Assembly (NCBI RefSeq): GCF_000215745.1
Contig: NC_015663.1
Location: 3,844,001-3,908,000, forward strand
DNA from: Klebsiella aerogenes KCTC 2190
GTDB taxonomy: Bacteria > Pseudomonadota > Gammaproteobacteria > Enterobacterales > Enterobacteriaceae
DNA: 64,000 bases
Reading direction: 5' to 3'
The notes below the pieces were generated by a model. That model saw nothing but the letters and a program-made list of their open reading frames with translations. It did not search any database and was not told the origin of the DNA. Shown piece after piece: positions 55,498-64,000 of this stretch. Position numbers and translations under genes: made by a program. How positions within the stretch are numbered: the first letter of the stretch is position 1; each line of letters opens with the position of its first letter.

Positions 55498-56216
55498 CGC
55501 AGCGGTCGGCCGCCGTCGACAGCGAAAGAGCGGCCGGTCACGTAGCAACTGGTGAACAGATAATCGATGAGGTCGATTATCTCTTTTTCACCCGGCGCGA
55601 TTTTCATCAGCGATTTATCCAGCGCCTGTTTACGATATTCAGCGTCATCATGCTCGTTAAACATAATCAGCGATGGCGCGATGGCGTTGACCTTCACTTC
55701 CGGGGCCAGCTTACGGGCGAAAGAGCGGGTCATATTATCAAGTGCCGCTTTACTGGCGGCATAGGCGATATGCTTATCGCTGCCGCGTTCCACCACGTAG
55801 TCGGTAATGTGAATAATATCGCTGGCGGCGTGACCAAAACCACGCAGCAGGCTCTCCAGCGCATGGTTAAGCAGATAGGGCGCGTGGACGTGAATCTGCA
55901 TCATCCGCGATATCACCGTGGATAACGGCACACCGGGTTTTTCCGCCATCCAATCACTGGCGTTATGAATAATCGCACGCAGCCCGCTGGTCTGCGCCTT
56001 CACCGCTTCCGCGAAGGTAAGAATACCGTCGTCGCTGCTGAAATCGGCCTGCAGACACACCGCGCCGGCTTCGCGCAGGGTGTCAATCGAAGGATAATGC
56101 TGGCGATAGCTGACGATCACCGGTTGCTGCTGGTTTAAAAAATGGTGTGCCAGAGCGAGGCCGATACGGCGGCCTGCTCCTGTGATCAGGACCGGACGAG
56201 GCTGTGGTTCAGCCAT
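55494..56216 (-). CDS. folM: Dihydromonapterin reductase FolM
   Basis: 240-residue short-chain dehydrogenase of the pteridine reductase group. The N-terminal cofactor motif is LITGAGRRIGLALAHHF, with RR typical of NADPH-dependent pteridine reductases, and the catalytic Tyr/Lys are in HIAYAASKAALDN. Reduces dihydromonapterin to tetrahydromonapterin and weakly dihydrofolate. 37 bp after ydgI on the same strand. Confidence 0.94.
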   Translation of the reverse strand: MAEPQPRPVLITGAGRRIGLALAHHFLNQQQPVIVSYRQHYPSIDTLREAGAVCLQADFSSDDGILTFAEAVKAQTSGLRAIIHNASDWMAEKPGVPLSTVISRMMQIHVHAPYLLNHALESLLRGFGHAASDIIHITDYVVERGSDKHIAYAASKAALDNMTRSFARKLAPEVKVNAIAPSLIMFNEHDDAEYRKQALDKSLMKIAPGEKEIIDLIDYLFTSCYVTGRSFAVDGGRPLR

Positions 56217-56253
56217 GGGTATCTCCTTTCAAGTTCAGCGGTAGGGCAACCGC

Positions 56254-57636
56254 TTACCCCACCAGCATCCACGTTGCCGGAACGGCGGCAACCAGCAAAA
56301 AACCAATTAATGCCATTTCACGGCGTTTGAGCATGCGATCGTGCTGGTGCGTACGGCGGGCGTACAGGAAAACCAGAAGACCCGGAGCGTAAAGTACCAC
56401 CGACAATAACAAATGCACAGGACCGGACGCATACAATAACCATAAGCCATAAACGCACGCGCCGACACCCACGGCTTTATGTAACGGACGTACGGCAATC
56501 TTAAGCAGGAAAGCGCCAACGAGGAAATAGGGCACCAGAATCATTTCTGAGGCGATGGTTAGCAGGGTACCGTAGTCGGATCCGGTAAGCCAAATCAGCA
56601 CCAGACAAATCTGCACGCTGATGTTGGTCAACCACAGCGAGGAAGAAGGCGCATTATTCTTATTGGTTTTGGCGAACAGGCGCGGGAACGCTTTATGCGT
56701 CGCCGCCAGATACGGCACTTCGGCGGCCATAATGGTCCAGCTTAAATAGGCGCCGCAGACGGAGATAATTAATCCCGCGGCGATTACTACTTCGCCCCAT
56801 GACCCCATCATTTTGACCATCAGGCCAGCCATCGACGGGTTGCGCATTTCAGCCAGTTCCGGGCGGGCGACAACGCCCAGCGACAGCAGGGTGACCAGCA
56901 GATAAACCGCCAGCGCCGAGACCACCGCCAGCAGCGTCGCGCGGCCAACGTCGCGCTTGTGGCGCGCGCGAGCAGAGACTACTACTGCGCCCTCCACGCC
57001 GATAAATACCCACAGGGTGATCAGCATGGTGTTTTTCACCTGTTCCCATACCGGTACGCCGAGCGCGATACCGCTAAAGTCGAGGCGGAAAGTATCTAGC
57101 CGGAACGCGATAGCGGCCAGCGCCACAAATGCGCCGAGCGGCAACAGTTTAGCCAGCGTCGCCACCAGGTTAATGCCTGCCGCGGTCTGGACCCCACGCA
57201 GCACCAGAAAATGCACCACCCAGAGCAGCACGGACGCGCCGACGATCGCCTGCCAGGTGTTACCGTCACCAAAAATACGCATCTCCGGCGTATCGGTGAA
57301 GAAACTGAGGGCGGAGAAGACGATAACCAGGTAGGAGACGTTGGCAATCACCGCGCACAGCCAGTAACCCCAGGCGGAACAGAAACCGATCAGTTCGCCA
57401 AAACCTTCACGGGCATAGGTAAAGATTCCGCCGTCCAGTTCCGGGCGGATTCGGGTCAGCAATAGCATGGCGAAAGCGAGGAACAAAATCCCGACGCCGG
57501 TGATGGCCCAGCCGATAAGCAGAGCGGATGGGCTGGCGACGGCAGCCATGTTTTGCGGCAAACTGAAAACGCCCGCGCCCAGCATGGAGCTGAGTACCAG
57601 TGCGGTCAGGGCGCTAAGGCCCAGTTTCTTTTCCAT
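56254..57636 (-). CDS. ydgI: APA-family amino acid antiporter YdgI
   Basis: 460-residue, 12-helix transporter of the basic amino acid/polyamine antiporter family, close to arginine:ornithine antiporters: LSSMLGAGVFSLPQNMA, PELDGGIFTYAREGFGELIGF and WVFIGVEGAVVVSARARHKRD. Substrate not proven in E. coli. The ATG giving MEKKLGLSALTALVLSS is chosen. Confidence 0.92.
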   Translation of the reverse strand: MEKKLGLSALTALVLSSMLGAGVFSLPQNMAAVASPSALLIGWAITGVGILFLAFAMLLLTRIRPELDGGIFTYAREGFGELIGFCSAWGYWLCAVIANVSYLVIVFSALSFFTDTPEMRIFGDGNTWQAIVGASVLLWVVHFLVLRGVQTAAGINLVATLAKLLPLGAFVALAAIAFRLDTFRLDFSGIALGVPVWEQVKNTMLITLWVFIGVEGAVVVSARARHKRDVGRATLLAVVSALAVYLLVTLLSLGVVARPELAEMRNPSMAGLMVKMMGSWGEVVIAAGLIISVCGAYLSWTIMAAEVPYLAATHKAFPRLFAKTNKNNAPSSSLWLTNISVQICLVLIWLTGSDYGTLLTIASEMILVPYFLVGAFLLKIAVRPLHKAVGVGACVYGLWLLYASGPVHLLLSVVLYAPGLLVFLYARRTHQHDRMLKRREMALIGFLLVAAVPATWMLVG

Positions 57637-57770
57637 TGTATTCCCGAGGTGACAACAGTGAATCAAGAATATTTATTTGGCGAAATCGCATAAAAATGGA
57701 GGATTACGCTAAGGCGCGGGATTTTACGGAGTGTCTTGAACGCATGCAATGGCGGCGGGCGAAAAAATGT

Positions 57771-57797
57771 AAAAAGGCGACCCGATGTCGCCTTTTT
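57771..57797 (-). terminator. ydgH terminator
   Basis: A perfect 11-bp stem (AAAAAGGCGAC arm, 5-base loop) ending in a T5 tail, 16 bp past the ydgH stop. Confidence 0.88.
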
Positions 57798-57813
57798 GAG
57801 CAGCTGAAACCGA

Positions 57814-58764
57814 TTACTTATACAGGTCGGCGCTAATGGTGATGTTACCGCCACGTTCCTGCCACTGGCGGGTGATGTGGTAGTATTTTGCCCCTTTCTT
57901 CGCCGCGCGTTTCGCAGTCTGGTAGGAGATTTCCGTCATATTGCCGTAGTTACCGGTGAATTTGATGCTATCAAACGGCACCATCTGCGCGGCGGTGATT
58001 TTGTTCACCTCTTCGACTTTAGTACCATTCGGCAGGGTGACAGTGTAACGTCCGCCTTTCGACGATTGGGTTTCATAGAACAGGCCTACGCCGGTGCCGG
58101 CGCCGACGGCCGCAGAGGAGGCCACGCCTGGGATCTCGACATTTTTAGCCGCTTCGCCGCCTTTCGCCAGAGCGGCGCGGCCGGCTTCGGAATCCGCTGG
58201 AATCGCATCAGGGCTCTGCAGTACGCGCTTCTGCGCATCCTTTTTATAGATATAAGCGGTGATGCGCTGGTTGCCGCCCTGGTTGGCGTCAACCTGGCGG
58301 ACGATGAAGAAGGCATACGCGCCTTTGGCTTTCGCCGCTTTGGCGATGGCGTCGTTGACTTCCGGCTGGCTGCGGTAGAAGCCCTGTACGGTCACAGTGT
58401 CATACGGCATCAGCGTGACGGCCTGGTCTTTCGGCAGTTCCATCACGCCGTTAATGATACGGTTTTTCGGGGTATCCGCCTGCGGGGCGTTTTCTTTATA
58501 GAAATCCGCCGTTACGCGCCAGTTGCCGCCGTTGCCGAAATCTGAGGTGTCGACAACATAAAAGGAAGCTGCGCCATCTTTATCCGCCTTGCGGGAAACC
58601 GCCTGTACGGCATCGCCAATCGCGTTAAAACGGCCAGTGACGACGACGCGGTCATAGGGCTTCAGCGCTGCCGCTTGCTCCGGAGTCAGCTCGGTCGCTG
58701 CATGGGCAGACAACGCGGTGGTAGCCAGAAGAGCAGACGCCAGGAGTGTGTTCTTAAGCTTCAT
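57814..58764 (-). CDS. ydgH: Periplasmic DUF1471 protein YdgH
   Basis: 316 residues. Signal peptide 1-22 (ending SAHA), then three repeats of the DUF1471 (YdgH/BhsA/McbA) fold at about 25-100, 125-195 and 240-316; each contains a Val-rich VTGRFN/VQGFYR/FTGNYG strand and a helix with Ala-Lys. Function unknown, linked to envelope stress in relatives. Divergent from pntA. Confidence 0.93.
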   Translation of the reverse strand: MKLKNTLLASALLATTALSAHAATELTPEQAAALKPYDRVVVTGRFNAIGDAVQAVSRKADKDGAASFYVVDTSDFGNGGNWRVTADFYKENAPQADTPKNRIINGVMELPKDQAVTLMPYDTVTVQGFYRSQPEVNDAIAKAAKAKGAYAFFIVRQVDANQGGNQRITAYIYKKDAQKRVLQSPDAIPADSEAGRAALAKGGEAAKNVEIPGVASSAAVGAGTGVGLFYETQSSKGGRYTVTLPNGTKVEEVNKITAAQMVPFDSIKFTGNYGNMTEISYQTAKRAAKKGAKYYHITRQWQERGGNITISADLYK

Positions 58765-60813
<2,049 letters not shown>

Positions 60814-60820
60814 GGGGTAG

Positions 60821-62212
<1,392 letters not shown>

Positions 62213-62226
62213 TAGCGCAACGCTCT

Positions 62227-62254
62227 AAGCCGTCTCTGTTGAGACGGCTTTTTT
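62227..62254 (+). terminator. pntAB terminator
   Basis: A perfect 10-bp stem (AAGCCGTCTC arm, TGTT loop) followed by T6. Confidence 0.92.
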
Positions 62255-62342
62255 ATATAGACAGCGAAACCATGATTTGCTCATAAAGTGAACGGCGATG
62301 GGTGTTATACTATGCCTGTTTTTTCACCACACTGAGGATATT

Positions 62343-62531
62343 ATGGATACCGAGTTAACCCCCACGCAGATGGCCATCGAGTACCTGCGCCGCGATACCG
62401 CTGTTATGACCCCCGCGCAGTACCTGAAGAAGCTCAAACTCCTCGAGCTCGAGTTTGCCGATCTGATGTCGCTTTCGTCGATGGAACTAAAAGAAGAGAT
62501 CGACCTGGCCTGGCGTTTAGGTATCCACTAA
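62343..62531 (+). CDS. ydiH: Small uncharacterised protein YdiH
   Basis: 62 residues, helical, no cysteine or signal: MDTELTPTQMAIEYLRRDTA, MTPAQYLKKLKLLELEFADL, then KEEIDLAWRLGIH. It closely resembles E. coli YdiH as I recall it; function unknown. GAGGATATT precedes the ATG, and it has its own terminator. Confidence 0.82.
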   Translation: MDTELTPTQMAIEYLRRDTAVMTPAQYLKKLKLLELEFADLMSLSSMELKEEIDLAWRLGIH

Positions 62532-62569
62532 CGCATTCTCTAAGCTTGTTAAATTAGCGTTGATATCCG

Positions 62570-62595
62570 GGGCCGTATGGCCCTTTTTCTTTTTT
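62570..62595 (+). terminator. ydiH terminator
   Basis: GGGCC/GGCCC stem with GTAT loop, then T5 and CT6. Confidence 0.7.
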
Positions 62596-62606
62596 AGCGG
62601 GCCGAC

Positions 62607-62633
62607 AAAAAAATCCCCCGACGGGCGGGGGAT
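62607..62633 (-). terminator. uspE terminator
   Basis: A perfect 8-bp stem (ATCCCCCG arm, 5-base loop); on the minus strand it is followed by T7. Confidence 0.88.
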
Positions 62634-62666
62634 GTTAGATATAATTTCAAACCTCATGAGACGCCG

Positions 62667-63617
62667 TTAGTCGTCGTCTTCATCGTCCAGTTCAACCGGG
62701 GTTTGATAAGCTTCCGGTTTCAGTACCAGTAGGTCGCAGCGCAGGTGGTCGATAACCTGTTCCGCGGTATTGCCGAGAAACGCGGCAGAAATACCGGTGC
62801 GGCCAACGGTGCCCAGCACCACAATCCCGGCCTGCAGATGTTCAGCTAAATCAGGGATAACCTCTTCCGGCAGCCCTTTCTCTACGTGGGTGCGGTTTTC
62901 ATCGATGCTGAACTTCTGGCGCAGCGCTTTCATAGCCAGCAGATGCTGGCCGCGAATCGCATCGTTATAGATGCTCGGGTCAAAATCAGGTAATTCAATG
63001 GCGATGTTGATAGGCGTCACCGGATAGGCGCCAACCAGATGTACTTCGGTATGGTTAACCTGATCGGCGAGGGCGATAGTCTCCCGCACCAGTTTTTCAT
63101 TGAGGGCGTTGTGATAGTTCTCTTCACTGGCCAGATTAACCGCTACCAGCGCTTTACCTCCTTCCGGCCACGGTTGATCTTTAACCATCCATACCGGGCA
63201 TGGACATTTGCGCAGCAGGTGCCAGTCGGTCGGGGTGAAGATGACTGCTTCGAGTTTGTCGTGCTGATGGGCCATTTTCAGCAGCAGGTCGTGTTTATCG
63301 CTGATGATTTCCTGAATGATGGCTTCAAAGGGGCGGTTGTGCCACACCACTTTGATATCGATTGGCACCCCGGATTCAATGTAAAACTTGGCCTGTTCAC
63401 GGATCCAGGCGCTGCGTTGGCTAATCACGCCCTGGCGCATCGCCGTGCGCTCGTCGGGCGACAGCAGGGTGGTCATTTCATAGGAAAAATCATAGATCGG
63501 CAAAAAGGCTTTGATGCGTCCACCAATCCGTTGGTGCAGATACACCGCGCGCCGTAATGCAGGCTGGTCGTCCTGGTTAGGGTCGATTACTACCAGCATG
63601 TTCTGATACTTCGCCAT
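62667..63617 (-). CDS. uspE: Universal stress protein E
   Basis: 316-residue tandem Usp protein: first domain [20 protein letters not shown] onward, second from about residue 155 with a [20 protein letters not shown] stretch of the UspFG/UspA-type ATP loop ([13 protein letters not shown]). The tail is acidic (DDEDDD). Involved in stress, motility and aggregation in E. coli. Downstream of fnr on the same strand. Confidence 0.96.
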   Translation of the reverse strand: MAKYQNMLVVIDPNQDDQPALRRAVYLHQRIGGRIKAFLPIYDFSYEMTTLLSPDERTAMRQGVISQRSAWIREQAKFYIESGVPIDIKVVWHNRPFEAIIQEIISDKHDLLLKMAHQHDKLEAVIFTPTDWHLLRKCPCPVWMVKDQPWPEGGKALVAVNLASEENYHNALNEKLVRETIALADQVNHTEVHLVGAYPVTPINIAIELPDFDPSIYNDAIRGQHLLAMKALRQKFSIDENRTHVEKGLPEEVIPDLAEHLQAGIVVLGTVGRTGISAAFLGNTAEQVIDHLRCDLLVLKPEAYQTPVELDDEDDD

Positions 63618-63768
63618 ACAGGGTCTCCTTACAGCTGTAGCTACAGTCAGTCATTAAAAAGATAACCTATATGGATGAATTGAAACAGGGGATGACCCTG
63701 GCCAGATCAACAAATTAGAAAAAAATGTCGATCCGGCACAAGGTAGAAGAAAGTATAGCGGAGATAAA

Positions 63769-64000
63769 TCAGGCGACGTTGCGCGCCTGGCCTGCCAGTT
63801 GCGCCAGCAGATCGCTGTTTTCGATGGTGATATATTTCCCTTTCACCGCCAGCATACCGCTTTTCTGGAAACGACCGAGCAGGCGGCTAATGGTTTCTAC
63901 CGTCAGGCCCAGATAGTTGCCGATGTCGCCACGCGTCATGGTCAGGCGGAACTCACGCGGTGAGAAGCCGCGCTGCGCGAAACGGCGGGACAGGTTGTAG
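63769..64000 (-). CDS. fnr: FNR global anaerobic regulator (3' part)
   Basis: The last 76 codons before the window edge. They encode [20 protein letters not shown], the CRP-type recognition helix [20 protein letters not shown] and the end [14 protein letters not shown], as in E. coli Fnr. The [4Fe-4S] cysteines lie outside the window. Confidence 0.97.
   Translation of the reverse strand, partial: YNLSRRFAQRGFSPREFRLTMTRGDIGNYLGLTVETISRLLGRFQKSGMLAVKGKYITIENSDLLAQLAGQARNVA

Overview
The window is a chromosomal segment of a member of the Enterobacteriaceae. Nearly every gene is recognisable as the counterpart of an Escherichia coli K-12 gene, and long stretches follow the K-12 gene order (recalled from memory, not searched): ydhP-sodB-mepH-grxD-rnt-gloA-nemA-nemR-ydhL-ydhF-sodC-ydhKJI-slyA-slyB-anmK-mliC-pdxH-tyrS-pdxY-gstA-dtpA-nth-rsxEGDCBA-ydgK-cnu-blr-ydgJ-add-malYX-malI-ydgA-manA-fumA-fumC-tus-rstB-rstA-ydgC-folM-ydgI-ydgH-pntAB, then ydiH-uspE-fnr. 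High G+C, an IS3-family element resembling Klebsiella elements and the accessory genes suggest Klebsiella/Raoultella or a close relative; the genus is an inference. The tus gene with its Ter site places the segment in the replication terminus region.

Layout. 0-9 kb: efflux protein YdhP, iron superoxide dismutase, a small AraC-type regulator not in the K-12 order, murein endopeptidase MepH, monothiol glutaredoxin, RNase T, and the electrophile-defence block gloA-nemA-nemR with its operator, then ydhL, ydhF and sodC. 9-15 kb: the ydhIJK efflux operon divergent from slyA, an extra membrane diguanylate cyclase, and slyB. 15-23 kb: anmK, mliC, vitamin B6 genes pdxH and pdxY around tyrS, gstA and peptide transporter dtpA. 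23-30 kb: the rsxABCDGE-nth operon (SoxR-reducing complex plus endonuclease III), ydgK and cnu. 30-34 kb: a GH1 phospho-beta-glucosidase gene under a striking 39-bp palindrome, blr, ydgJ and add. 34-39.5 kb: an accessory block between add and malY (DUF1398 protein, orphan MetQ/NlpA-type lipoprotein, a divergent MerR regulator/OYE oxidoreductase pair, yedEF, a small ORF). 39.5-51 kb: malYX-malI, ydgA, manA, fumA, an IS and fumC. 51-64 kb: tus/Ter, rstB and rstA separated by an opposite-strand HEPN-like gene, ydgC, folM, ydgI, ydgH, transhydrogenase pntAB, ydiH, uspE and the 3' end of fnr.

Main observations. (1) rstA and rstB, one two-component system, are split by a convergent gene for a protein with an RNxxxH (HEPN-type) motif. 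(2) The IS sits exactly in the TTCG loop of the fumA terminator, with TTCG duplicated. (3) A perfect 19-bp tandem duplication frameshifts the C-terminus of the OYE protein, whose promoter has the 19-bp spacer and dyad typical of MerR-controlled promoters. (4) A 39-bp perfect palindrome holding two LacI/GalR-type operator cores overlaps the promoter proposed for the phospho-beta-glucosidase. (5) Known regulatory sites are visible for NemR, SlyA, MalI, CRP, SoxS/MarA, RyhB and Tus. Common oxidative, electrophile and envelope-stress functions recur (sodB, sodC, nemA, gloA, rsx, fumC, slyA/slyB, rstAB), but most of this is ordinary core genome.
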